Origin: Paracoccaceae bacterium
GTDB lineage: Bacteria > Pseudomonadota > Alphaproteobacteria > Rhodobacterales > Rhodobacteraceae
Direction: 5' to 3'
DNA length: 64,000 bases
Assembly (NCBI GenBank): GCA_002708925.1
Contig: PAPN01000053.1
Coordinates: forward strand, 62,001-126,000
The notes below the pieces were generated by a model. It made no database searches, was not told the DNA's origin, and worked only from the letters and a program-made list of their open reading frames with translations. Every line of letters begins with the position of its first letter. Within the stretch, counting starts at the first letter, position 1. Below, piece after piece: positions 27,544 to 36,500 of the stretch. The position numbers and the translations under genes are program-made.

Positions 27544-28197
27544 ATGTCCCTGCCCGAAATCCAGACCCGTATCGCCAAGGCCGAGCAGGCCGCAGGCCGC
27601 CCCGCTGGCAGCGTGCAGCTGATTGCTGTCTCCAAGGTGCAGCCCAATGCGCGCGTCCAGGCCGTTCTGGACGAAGGTCACCGCCTCTTCGGGGAAAACA
27701 AGGTTCAGGAAGCCGCCGCCAAATGGCCCGATTTCCGCTCTCAGTATAAAGACGTAAAGGTCCACATGATCGGTCCGCTGCAAACCAACAAAGCGCGCCA
27801 GGCCATGCACCTCTTCGAGGCCATCCACACCCTGGACCGTCCCAAACTGGCCAATACCCTGGCCCGTCTGACCCAGGAACTGGGCCACTGCCCCGATCTG
27901 TTCATCCAGGTCAACACCGGCGAAGAGCCACAAAAGGCAGGCGTCCTGCCCGCCGATGCCGACAGCTTCATCGCTGAATGCCGCGCGCTGGATCTGCCGG
28001 TTCGGGGGCTGATGTGCATCCCCCCCGTGGACGAAGAATCCAGCCTCCACTTCGCCCTGCTACAGAAAATCGCCGCCCGCAATGGGCTCGATCAGCTCTC
28101 GATGGGCATGTCGGATGATTTCGAAAAGGCCATCGCCCAAGGCGCCACCCATGTGCGCGTCGGCTCCGCCATTTTCGGGGCCCGCGACTACGGCTAA
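27544..28197 (+). CDS. yggS: YggS family PLP homeostasis protein
   Basis: A 217-residue single-domain TIM-barrel protein of the PLPBP/YggS family, which binds pyridoxal phosphate and tunes vitamin B6 and amino-acid pools but has no known enzyme activity. The Schiff-base lysine is in LIAVSKVQPN. HRLFGENKVQEA, HMIGPLQTNKAR, QVNTGEEPQKAG, SMGMSDDFEKAI and VRVGSAIFGAR complete the signature. The ATG at 27544 follows GGAGGCCCC. The convergent repeat copy 3 follows directly. Confidence 0.93.
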   Translation: MSLPEIQTRIAKAEQAAGRPAGSVQLIAVSKVQPNARVQAVLDEGHRLFGENKVQEAAAKWPDFRSQYKDVKVHMIGPLQTNKARQAMHLFEAIHTLDRPKLANTLARLTQELGHCPDLFIQVNTGEEPQKAGVLPADADSFIAECRALDLPVRGLMCIPPVDEESSLHFALLQKIAARNGLDQLSMGMSDDFEKAIAQGATHVRVGSAIFGARDYG

Positions 28198-28200
28198 CCC

Positions 28201-28260
28201 CTTCTTTGCTCTAGCCAATACTCTGGGGGAGCGCCGCCAGGCGCGGGGGCAAAGCCCCCC
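28201..28260 (+). repeat. Dispersed two-hairpin repeat, copy 3
   Basis: It begins CTTCTTTGCTCTAGCCAATA, then CTCTGGGGGA. The first hairpin has arms GCGCC/GGCGC around GCCA. The second is GGGGGC-AAA-GCCCCC. Like the other copies it lies exactly in a convergent junction, here between yggS and the CoA-transferase gene. Confidence 0.8.
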
Positions 28261-29373
28261 TTACCCGTCCTCTCCCAGCCTGGGCGAGGGGCGCTGCAAG
28301 TTCAGTTCAGCCTCCGAGAATACGATCGGCATCCGCACCCCCGGCACACCGTCCAGGTCGATCCGCATCCCACGCGCCTGCACCTGAGGGTCGTCGAACA
28401 CTTCGGCCATATCGTTGATCGGTCCGGCGGGAATTCCCTGCGCCTCGCAGCCATCCAGCAGCTCGGCCTTGGTCCAGCCGCGCGTCGCTTCCATCAACAG
28501 GTCGATCATCCGGTCGCGATTGGCAATCCGGTCTGCATTCTTCAGGAACTCGGGGGCCTCGGCCATCCAATCCAGGCCTAACAGCTTACAAAGTCGTTGA
28601 TATTGCGGGTCATTTCCGGTGGCGATGATAATGAACCCGTCCTTGCAGTCGAACACCTGATAGGGCGCAAGATTGGGGTGATAGTTCCCCGTCCGCCCCG
28701 GAGGCGTCCCGGTGCTCAGGTAATTCATCGCCTGGTTTGCGGTCACGGCCACCGCGCAATCCAGCAGGGCCATGTCGATATGCTGGCCGGTTCCGGTGCG
28801 TTCGCGCTGATAAAGCGCGGCCAGAATCCCCGTGACGGAATACATGCCCGTAAACACATCGGTAATGGCCACGCCCGCGCGCTGGGGCTGTCCATCCGGA
28901 TCGCCCGTAATCGACATCAGCCCGGACATGCCCTGAATGATATAGTCATAGCCCGCGCGATGCGCATAGGGCCCGGTTTGGCCGAACCCGGTGATCGAGC
29001 AATAGATCAGCCGCGGATTCACCTGCCGCAGCGAATCGTAATCCAGCCCGTATTTGGCCAGCCCGCCCAGCTTGAAATTCTCGATCAGAATGTCGGCGTC
29101 GCGCACCAGTTCACGGATTTTTTCCTGGCCCTCGGCGGTGCGAAAATCCACGGTGACCGAGCGCTTCCCCCGATTGCACGCATGGAAATAGGCGGCGGTC
29201 TTGTCGTTTTCGCGCTCGATGAACGGAGGGCCCCATTGGCGGGTGTCATCGCCAGCCGGGCTCTCGACTTTGATGACCTCGGCTCCCAGATCCGACAGGG
29301 CCTGGCCGGCCCAGGGGCCCGCCAGAATCCGTGCCAGTTCAACGACTTTGACGCCTTCCAGTGGGGTGGTCAT
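28261..29373 (-). CDS. CaiB/BaiF family (class III) CoA-transferase
   Basis: A 370-residue class III CoA-transferase, which moves CoA between carboxylic acids through an aspartyl intermediate. Family marks are VKVVELARILAGPWAGQ, the LGAEVIKVESP strand and DDTRQWGPPF. The predicted catalytic aspartate lies in HIDMALLDCAVAVTANQAM. The pair of acids is unknown; formyl-CoA transferase-like and dicarboxylate types are both possible. Its start overlaps the DsbA stop by one base, which suggests co-transcription. Confidence 0.88.
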   Translation of the reverse strand: MTTPLEGVKVVELARILAGPWAGQALSDLGAEVIKVESPAGDDTRQWGPPFIERENDKTAAYFHACNRGKRSVTVDFRTAEGQEKIRELVRDADILIENFKLGGLAKYGLDYDSLRQVNPRLIYCSITGFGQTGPYAHRAGYDYIIQGMSGLMSITGDPDGQPQRAGVAITDVFTGMYSVTGILAALYQRERTGTGQHIDMALLDCAVAVTANQAMNYLSTGTPPGRTGNYHPNLAPYQVFDCKDGFIIIATGNDPQYQRLCKLLGLDWMAEAPEFLKNADRIANRDRMIDLLMEATRGWTKAELLDGCEAQGIPAGPINDMAEVFDDPQVQARGMRIDLDGVPGVRMPIVFSEAELNLQRPSPRLGEDG

Positions 29374-30026
29374 CAGGCCTCCAGAGCTTCGTCCAGCAAG
29401 GTTTTCAGATCGGTATACGACATGTTCGAATGTTTTTTACCGTTCAGGATCAACGAGGGCGTGCTGTCGATGTCGTCGGCCTTGGCGTTATCCTGGAACC
29501 AGGTGTACAGGGTCTGCGCGCGGGTGCCGTCGCTTAGGCAGGTGTCCAGCTGTTCCTCGGTCAGGCCAGCGATGCGGCCGATCTTGCGCAGGTTTTCGAC
29601 GATACCGGCCGGATCGCCCGATCCGACCCACGCCTTCTGATCGCCATACAGCAGGTCCGAGATGCCAAAGAATTTGGACGGATCGCAGCGTGCCACCAGC
29701 GCGGCCCACAGGCCGGGGCGGTCGAAATACACATCGCGATAGATAAAGCGGACTTTGCCGGTCTCGACATATTCCTCTTTGATTTTCTTCAGCGGGCCAT
29801 TGTGGAACGTGGCGCAATGCGGGCAGGTATACGAGGCGTACTCGATCAGTGTCACCTTGGCGTCTTCGGCGCCCAGAGCCATCTCAACCACCGAGGACGT
29901 GTCCACTCCTTCCCCTTCGGCCAGGGCAGCCATCGGCGGCAGGCCGTCGCTGCGTTTGGTCAGGGTCAGGGCGCCTCCGATGACGGCGGCGGCGCCAATC
30001 ACACCCAGTGCATATCTGCGGTCCAT
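29373..30026 (-). CDS. DsbA-family thiol oxidoreductase
   Basis: A 217-residue periplasmic thioredoxin-fold protein. A short N-terminal hydrophobic segment (YALGVIGAAAVIGGALTL) with an RR pair before it suggests a Tat-type or simple signal sequence. The active site is CPHC in YASYTCPHCATFHNG, the cis-proline loop is STPSLILNG, and LWAALVARC is in the helical insert. The ATG at 30026 has an AAAGG ribosome-binding site; a TTG two codons earlier is less likely. It is followed without gap by the CoA-transferase gene and preceded by the DUF721 gene. Confidence 0.88.
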   Translation of the reverse strand: MDRRYALGVIGAAAVIGGALTLTKRSDGLPPMAALAEGEGVDTSSVVEMALGAEDAKVTLIEYASYTCPHCATFHNGPLKKIKEEYVETGKVRFIYRDVYFDRPGLWAALVARCDPSKFFGISDLLYGDQKAWVGSGDPAGIVENLRKIGRIAGLTEEQLDTCLSDGTRAQTLYTWFQDNAKADDIDSTPSLILNGKKHSNMSYTDLKTLLDEALEA

Positions 30027-30040
30027 CTGCAAAACCTTTC

Positions 30041-30550
30041 TTAGTGTTTCGATTTGGATAGAACATTTCTGGCCAGGGCTTCCAGTGCCTGGCGCAGGTT
30101 TTCATCTGTTGCGCCTTCGGCCATCTGGCGGGCCTGGCTGGTGATTTCCGGATCGGGGGCCTTTGGTTTGGGTTTCTGCCGGTAGGCGAAACTGGCCTGT
30201 CCCTCGGAAAATCCGGTGGGCGCGGTCTGTGTGATGCGGATCCGTGCGATGGCGTTATAGCCGTAGACTCCGTTCACCTTCTGGCGGATCTGATCCTTCT
30301 GCATTTCCAGCATCGGAGCCTGCGCGCCGGTGGTCAGCAAGGTCAGCGTGGCACCAAACCCCCCGCTGCGCCCGTATTTCACATCCACGGGCCGGGCGAT
30401 GGCGGCGATATCCTCGCCGACAACCTCGGGCCAGTGGGTCAGCAGGCGGGTAACGGCGAATCCACGCGATTCTCCGGCCTTGCGAATGCGTGATTGCAAC
30501 AAGGCCGAGGTGCGGGCAAACCCTTTGGTTGTGCTATAGCGCGCGGCCAT
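30041..30550 (-). CDS. DUF721 (DciA-like) protein
   Basis: A 169-residue protein with an N-terminal DUF721/DciA domain (TTKGFARTSALLQSRIRKAGESRGFAVTRLLTHWPEVVG, given in part: LTHWPEVVGEDIAAIARPVDV). DciA in other bacteria loads or assists the replicative helicase DnaB; this alphaproteobacterial branch is longer and its role is unproven. The start at 30550 (MAARYSTTKGF) is chosen; a further ATG nine bases upstream is possible. It is divergent from mutY, a conserved pairing in the group. Confidence 0.8.
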   Translation of the reverse strand: MAARYSTTKGFARTSALLQSRIRKAGESRGFAVTRLLTHWPEVVGEDIAAIARPVDVKYGRSGGFGATLTLLTTGAQAPMLEMQKDQIRQKVNGVYGYNAIARIRITQTAPTGFSEGQASFAYRQKPKPKAPDPEITSQARQMAEGATDENLRQALEALARNVLSKSKH

Positions 30551-30647
30551 GACTTGCATCCTTCTGACTGGCGCTATTCTAGTAGCCAGACGAAAAGACA
30601 CCAGCAGATTACGACCTGACAGGGGATAAAGATTGCGTGACGTGAAA

Positions 30648-31700
30648 ATGGATCAGACCAGTGACTTGCTGGAATGGTATGATGTGAGCGCGCGGGTGAT
30701 GCCTTGGCGTGTGGGGCCGCAGGATCGGCAGGCCGGCCAGCGCCCCGATCCCTATCGCGTCTGGCTGTCCGAGGTCATGTTGCAGCAGACAACCGTGGCG
30801 GCGGTGAAAGAGTATTTCCTCCGTTTTACCACCCGTTGGCCCACGGTGGCCGATCTGGCGGCTGCCGCGGATGAGGACGTGATGGCCGAATGGGCGGGTT
30901 TGGGATACTACGCCCGCGCGCGCAACCTGCTGAAATGCGCCCGTGTGGTGGCTGGCGATTTGGGCGGCATATTTCCCGACACGCGTGAGGCCCTGTTGAA
31001 ACTGCCAGGCATCGGGCCCTATACGGCGGCGGCCATTTCCTCGATCGCGTTTGACCGTGCGGAAACCGTGGTGGATGGCAATGTCGAGCGTGTCATGGCG
31101 CGGGTTTACGATGTTCATACGCCTCTGCCCCGCGCCAAGCCCGAACTGACCGCGCTGGCCGAGGCCCTGACCCCGCCGCAGCGTCCGGGGGATTACGCGC
31201 AGGCGGTGATGGATCTGGGCGCGACGATCTGCACCCCGCGCAATCCGGCCTGCGGGATTTGCCCATGGCGCGCGCCTTGTCTGGCCCGTCAGCGCGGCAC
31301 TGCCGCCGAACTGCCCAAGAAAGAGCCGAAGAAACCCAAACCCACCCGGTTGGGCATTGCCTATATCGCGCAGCGCACGGATGGGGCCTATCTGCTGGAA
31401 CGCCGCCCGGACAAAGGCCTGCTGGGCGGGATGCTGGGCTGGCCCGGTTCGGATTGGAGCGCGGCGCCCCAGCCTGCGCCTCCTTTCCAGGCCGATTGGC
31501 AGCAAATCCCGGCCGAGGCGCGCCACACCTTTACCCATTTCCACTTGCGCCTGACTGTGATGATCGCCCGTGCCGCGCCTGATACGCGCCCACAGGTTGG
31601 CGCGTTCCGGCCTCTCGCGACATTTCGCCCGTCAGATTTGCCCACCGTGATGCGAAAGGCATTTGACCTGGCCCGGCCCGAGTTCGACAATACCCCCTGA
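30648..31700 (+). CDS. mutY: A/G-specific adenine glycosylase
   Basis: A 350-residue base-excision enzyme that removes adenine mispaired with 8-oxoguanine. SEVMLQQTTVAAV carries the catalytic Glu, the helix-hairpin-helix reads LPGIGPYTAAAI, and VVDGNVERVMAR carries the catalytic Asp. The 4Fe-4S cluster loop is C-x6-C-x2-C-x5-C in ICTPRNPACGICPWRAPC. The C-terminal NUDIX-like domain (LERRPDKGLLGGMLGWPGSDW and HTFTHFHLRLTV) recognises 8-oxoguanine. The ATG at 30648 is used; a TTG at 30633 with AGGGGAT upstream is an alternative start. Confidence 0.93.
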   Translation: MDQTSDLLEWYDVSARVMPWRVGPQDRQAGQRPDPYRVWLSEVMLQQTTVAAVKEYFLRFTTRWPTVADLAAAADEDVMAEWAGLGYYARARNLLKCARVVAGDLGGIFPDTREALLKLPGIGPYTAAAISSIAFDRAETVVDGNVERVMARVYDVHTPLPRAKPELTALAEALTPPQRPGDYAQAVMDLGATICTPRNPACGICPWRAPCLARQRGTAAELPKKEPKKPKPTRLGIAYIAQRTDGAYLLERRPDKGLLGGMLGWPGSDWSAAPQPAPPFQADWQQIPAEARHTFTHFHLRLTVMIARAAPDTRPQVGAFRPLATFRPSDLPTVMRKAFDLARPEFDNTP

Positions 31701-31724
31701 ACGCGCCCCTACCCGGAGCTTCCC

Positions 31725-32861
31725 ATGTCTATCGTTCCCATTGCCTCGTTTCGCCGTGCCGCGCCTTTCTGGATGTCGCTGGGGCTGGTGCCTCTGGCCT
31801 GGATCGGAGCCGTCTTTGGCGGCTGGACGGTGTTCTTGCTGCCTTTGCTGGGCTGGTGGGTGTTCACCGGACTGGATGCCGCGCTGGGGCTGAACACGGA
31901 AAACCCCGATCCAAACACCGAAGAGGCGCAGCTGTTCTGGTATCGCGTGATCACCATGATGTGGTTCCCGGTGCAGGCGATTACCGTGTTCGGGCTGATC
32001 TGGTATGTCACGCATACCGGCCATCTGGCGGCCTGGGAACAGATCGTTCTGTTCTTTGGCGTGGGGGTGCTGACGGGCACCATCGGCATCGTCTATGCGC
32101 ATGAACTGCTGCACCAATCCAACATGTCCGAGCGCTGGCTGGGCGATCTGCTGCTGGCAATGGTGCTCTATTCTCATTTCCGGACCGAGCACCTGCTGGT
32201 GCATCACCGCCATGTGGGGACGCCGCGCGATGCGGTGACGGCGCGCTATAATGAGAATTTCCACCGCTTTTTCCTGCGTGTTCTACAAGAATGCCCCCGA
32301 TCCGCCTGGCAGGCCGAACGCATCATGCTGGCCCGCCGTAAACTGCCTGTCACCAGCCTGCGCAATCCGTTCTGGCGCTATGGGGCGTTGCAACTGGCCG
32401 CGATTGTTCTGGCTGTCGTTCTGGGCGGCTGGCAGGGGCTGGCTTTGTTTCTGCTACAGGCGATCAGCGCGATTTGGCAGTTGGAGCTGACCAACTATGT
32501 GGAACATTACGGCCTGACCCGCAAACACCTGGGGGACGGCAAATACGAACATGTCAAACCGCACCACAGCTGGAATGCCTCGCATACCGCGACGAACTGG
32601 TTGCTGATCAATTTGCAGCGCCATTCGGATCATCACTATAAACCTGACCGGCGGTTTCCGCTGCTGCAAACCTATGATGAAACCGAGGCCCCGCAGCTGC
32701 CCTATGGCTATCCTCTGATGGCGGCGCTGGCGACGATCCCGCCGGTCTGGCGGCGGATGATGAACCCGCGTGTGCGCGCCTGGCGGCGGCAATATTACCC
32801 CGAAATCGAGGATTGGAGCGCCTATAAGGCCGGCACGAACCCGCTGCCTCGGCATGTGTGA
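31725..32861 (+). CDS. alkB: Alkane 1-monooxygenase (AlkB type)
   Basis: A 378-residue integral-membrane di-iron hydroxylase that oxidises the terminal carbon of alkanes or fatty acids. The three histidine boxes are complete: HELLH, HLLVHHRHV and LQRHSDHH. The conserved NYVEHYGL motif also reads clearly. About six hydrophobic segments surround them. Rubredoxin and rubredoxin reductase partners are not adjacent. The gene follows mutY by 24 bases on the same strand and may share its transcript; a minus-strand terminator lies just beyond the stop. Confidence 0.92.
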   Translation: MSIVPIASFRRAAPFWMSLGLVPLAWIGAVFGGWTVFLLPLLGWWVFTGLDAALGLNTENPDPNTEEAQLFWYRVITMMWFPVQAITVFGLIWYVTHTGHLAAWEQIVLFFGVGVLTGTIGIVYAHELLHQSNMSERWLGDLLLAMVLYSHFRTEHLLVHHRHVGTPRDAVTARYNENFHRFFLRVLQECPRSAWQAERIMLARRKLPVTSLRNPFWRYGALQLAAIVLAVVLGGWQGLALFLLQAISAIWQLELTNYVEHYGLTRKHLGDGKYEHVKPHHSWNASHTATNWLLINLQRHSDHHYKPDRRFPLLQTYDETEAPQLPYGYPLMAALATIPPVWRRMMNPRVRAWRRQYYPEIEDWSAYKAGTNPLPRHV

Positions 32862-32865
32862 AACC

Positions 32866-32894
32866 AAAAAGCCCCGCTGGACGAACCAGCGGGG
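32866..32894 (-). terminator. Rho-independent terminator of ccrM
   Basis: A perfect 9-bp stem, CCCCGCTGG at 32872-32880 and CCAGCGGGG at 32886-32894, has loop ACGAA. On the minus strand it is followed by CTTTTT. It lies about 50 bases beyond the ccrM stop and may also limit read-through from alkB. Confidence 0.9.
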
Positions 32895-32943
32895 AAGTCA
32901 GGTGCCGTGTCAGGCCACAGGCACCGGCGGTGTTTGATATGTC

Positions 32944-34137
<1,194 letters not shown>

Positions 34138-34139
<2 letters not shown>

Positions 34140-34770
34140 AGTCACTTACATTTTTCTGTTGATACAAGATATTGTGGACGGGTTTGAACGAACGTCTATG
34201 GTGTGGGGTCACACCAAGGTTTTGCAGCGCTTCGCGGTGTTGGGGGGACGGATAACCGGCGTTTTTCTCCCAGCCATAGCCGGGGAACTGTTGCGCTAAC
34301 TCCACCATCAGTTGATCGCGCCTTATTTTGGCCACAATCGAGGCCGCCGCAATCGACACTGACAGCCCATCGCCCTTGATCACGGCCTGAGACGGAATGG
34401 CCAGATCGCGCGGGATCATATTGCCGTCGATCAGCGCGAAATCCGGCTGTTGCGGCAGGCCCTGAATGGCGCGAACCATGGCGATATGACTGGCGCGCAG
34501 GATGTTATGGGTGTCGATTTCCTGAACGCTGGCATGGGCCACGGAAATCTGCGCGACGTCCAGCAACTCCTCCAGCACGGCGGCGCGTTTCTTGGCTGAC
34601 AGTTTTTTGGAATCGTTCAGCCCGGCGGGAATGCGATTCGGGTCCAGGATGACGGCGGCGGCGGTGACGGGGCCGGCCAGCGGCCCGCGCCCGACCTCAT
34701 CAACGCCCGCCACGCGCAGGTATCCCTGCGCGTGGGCCGACTGCTCGAAGGTATAATCCGGTGTGCTCAT
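34138..34770 (-). CDS. rnhB: Ribonuclease HII
   Basis: A 210-residue endonuclease that removes RNA from RNA:DNA hybrids and single ribonucleotides from DNA. VAGVDEVGRGPLAGPV has the DEVGRG motif with two catalytic acidic residues. ALIDGNMIP and SIAAASIVAKIRRD supply the rest of the site, and YGWEKNAGYPSPQHREAL completes the family pattern. Its stop lies at the third GANTC site of the ccrM leader. The rnhB-ccrM pairing recurs in Alphaproteobacteria. Confidence 0.94.
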
Positions 34771-34809
34771 TCCTGTGTTGAAGCCGAACCGGAGGGGCGG
34801 ATCAAGCCC

Positions 34810-35349
34810 TTAGCCGCGTTCCAGGCGATACCCGCGGTCTTTCAGGCAATTGATCGAATAGCCGCGTTTTTTCTGATTGCGGTCGTAGAACATGATCTTG
34901 CATTTTTTCGGCAGCTCATGCGCGAACGAGTAGTTCCGCTTCAGGCAACGGTTATCCATGTATTTCTGGCGGCCCTCTGGTGTCCAGAAACTGCTGCGGC
35001 ATTGGGCGGGCAGCACGTTTTTACGGTAGCGGCGCTCGGCATCCCGCGTGGCGCGGGGGGCATGACGGCGGTCGAAATAAACACGCGGAGGCGTGTCCCG
35101 CCCATAGCGCCCATGATCATTCCAGCGGTCCCGGTGCTGCCCGTCCCGGTAATACCGATCACGATCATGACGCGAGACCTCGCGCGTGCTTTTCTTATCG
35201 TCCTCCAGCGCTTTGCCGATGATCACCAGCGCGGTGGCCCCGGCCAGGAATTTCATCAGATCGTCACCGTCAGCGCGGGCCGGCGCCGCCGAGATTGAGG
35301 TGATGGCCAGCGATGCAGCCAGAACAGAAGCGATAAATTTGCGGGACAT
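34810..35349 (-). CDS. Secreted basic protein of unknown function
   Basis: A 179-residue protein with signal peptide MSRKFIASVLAASLAITSIS and a cut near APARA. After a short hydrophobic helix (KFLAGATALVIIGKAL) comes a very basic, Tyr/Arg/Asp-rich stretch with RHDRDRYYRDGQHRDRW. The C-terminal part has four cysteines (LPAQCRSSF, DNRCLKRN, KKCKIMF, INCLKDRGY). The cysteines suggest two disulfides in the periplasm. The family is not recognised. The ATG at 35349 has a clear AGGAGG ribosome-binding site. It is divergent from the small secreted gene at 35534, with palindromes between. Confidence 0.75.
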   Translation of the reverse strand: MSRKFIASVLAASLAITSISAAPARADGDDLMKFLAGATALVIIGKALEDDKKSTREVSRHDRDRYYRDGQHRDRWNDHGRYGRDTPPRVYFDRRHAPRATRDAERRYRKNVLPAQCRSSFWTPEGRQKYMDNRCLKRNYSFAHELPKKCKIMFYDRNQKKRGYSINCLKDRGYRLERG

Positions 35350-35440
35350 GGGTGTCCTCCTGTGTTCGGGTTGGTCTTCCGATTTGCCCGATGCGGTGCA
35401 GACGGGCTGTGATGGAATCACCCTGGTCCAGGGGGGCAGA

Positions 35441-35507
35441 GTCGCTCAATAACGCCCTTCGGTTATCGGATAACATTGGATGCAAACCCTTTTGGTTATT
35501 GAATAAC
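35441..35507. promoter_or_regulatory. Tandem palindromic operator-like sites in a divergent promoter
   Basis: Two 13-bp palindromes of the form GTTATYGRATAAC occur at 35462-35474 (GTTATCGGATAAC) and 35495-35507 (GTTATTGAATAAC). A 9-of-13 match lies at 35441-35453. Centre spacings are 21 and 33 bases, close to two and three helical turns. They lie between the divergent secreted-protein genes and look like a regulator binding array. Confidence 0.6.
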
Positions 35508-35533
35508 TACGCCGGCCCGCGCATTCTGAGACC

Positions 35534-35824
35534 ATGAAACAGATCTTTGCCATATTGCTGTCTGCACTGGTTTTGCTGCCTGTCGTCGCCTTGGCGGACG
35601 GGCCATGTTATGCCGATTACAAGGCCAAGCAGGACAGCCCTTTGCGTCTGCACTACGGTGTCATGAAACTGGATGGTGCCTGTGATCGGTCCTCGGCCCG
35701 GTCCGAGGTCGCCGCGCGTCTGTCCCGCGAAGGGTGGGTGCTGTTGAACGTGTTGTCTGTCTTTGATCGGGACGGGCTAAGCGAAAGGAAAGACAGTGCA
35801 GGACGGTATTACCTCCGCTTCTGA
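35534..35824 (+). CDS. Small secreted protein of unknown function
   Basis: A 96-residue protein with signal peptide MKQIFAILLSALVLLPVVALA, mature from about DGPCYADYKAKQ. Two cysteines (PCYADY and GACDRSS) could form a disulfide. The sequence LHYGVMKLDGACDRSSARSEVAARLSREGWVLLNVLSVFD reads as a small folded domain (given in parts in the protein: LHYGVMKLDG then REGWVLLNVLSVFD). No family is recognised. Its last 29 bases overlap the start of the membrane winged-helix gene, so the two are co-expressed. Confidence 0.7.
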   Translation: MKQIFAILLSALVLLPVVALADGPCYADYKAKQDSPLRLHYGVMKLDGACDRSSARSEVAARLSREGWVLLNVLSVFDRDGLSERKDSAGRYYLRF

Positions 35825-36500
35825 AATGCGCCGTTCGGGCGGGCGGATCGTGGTGTTCGGGATCGTGGCGATTGTCGCGATTCTGCTGGTGGCGGCTGTG
35901 GTGCTGTTCCTGACGCTGCCCGATGCCAACGCGTTTAACGCGCGGGTCGAACGGATTTTCGTCGAGAGCGACCTGCTGACCGGCCAGGCGGAAATCAAGC
36001 TGCTGGAAATTCTGGCCCAGTCCGGCACGGCCTTTTCCGACACGCTGGCCAGCTACCGGGTGGTGATTTTCGTGCTGCTGGTGTTTGCCACCGCGCTGCT
36101 GGTGGCGGCGCTGGTGTTCCTGGTGATGCTGGTGACGCTGAACCGCCGCATGGCGCAGATTGAACAAGCGGGGATTCAGGTGTCCTCGTTGCTGATTTCC
36201 CGCGATGAAAACACGGTTTATCTGAACAATATGGGCTTCAAGCTGACCGGCGCAGCGATGGAGACCCTATCGGTTCTGGCCGAGGCCCGGATGGATGAGG
36301 ATGTGCTGTCCGGCTCCGAGATCGAGGCGATGGTTTCGGGCCGTGATGCCGCCGATTGCGAAGAGGCCGCCGGCGCCACCCGGATCAAGCGCCTGCGCGA
36401 CACGCTGGGCAATCAGATGATTTCCGAGCTGCTGGTGAAAAACATCGCGCGCAAAGGTTACATGCTGGCCGTCGATAAGGACGTGATCCGCATGATCTAG
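35796..36500 (+). CDS. Membrane protein with C-terminal OmpR-like winged helix
   Basis: A 234-residue protein starting at GTG 35796, with GAAAGGAAAG upstream as ribosome-binding site. Two transmembrane segments lie at about 18-40 and 88-114, joined by a periplasmic loop of some 45 residues. The cytoplasmic part (145-226) resembles an OmpR-type winged helix: LTGAAMETLSVLAEARMDED, LSGSEIEAMVSG, ATRIKRLRDTLGNQMISELL and IARKGYMLAVD, matching the helix/turn/RxxxRGY pattern. A membrane-anchored transcription regulator of reversed order (membrane first, DNA-binding last) is inferred. It overlaps the preceding secreted gene and ends in four bases overlapping the LacI gene stop. Confidence 0.65.
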   Translation: MQDGITSASEMRRSGGRIVVFGIVAIVAILLVAAVVLFLTLPDANAFNARVERIFVESDLLTGQAEIKLLEILAQSGTAFSDTLASYRVVIFVLLVFATALLVAALVFLVMLVTLNRRMAQIEQAGIQVSSLLISRDENTVYLNNMGFKLTGAAMETLSVLAEARMDEDVLSGSEIEAMVSGRDAADCEEAAGATRIKRLRDTLGNQMISELLVKNIARKGYMLAVDKDVIRMI

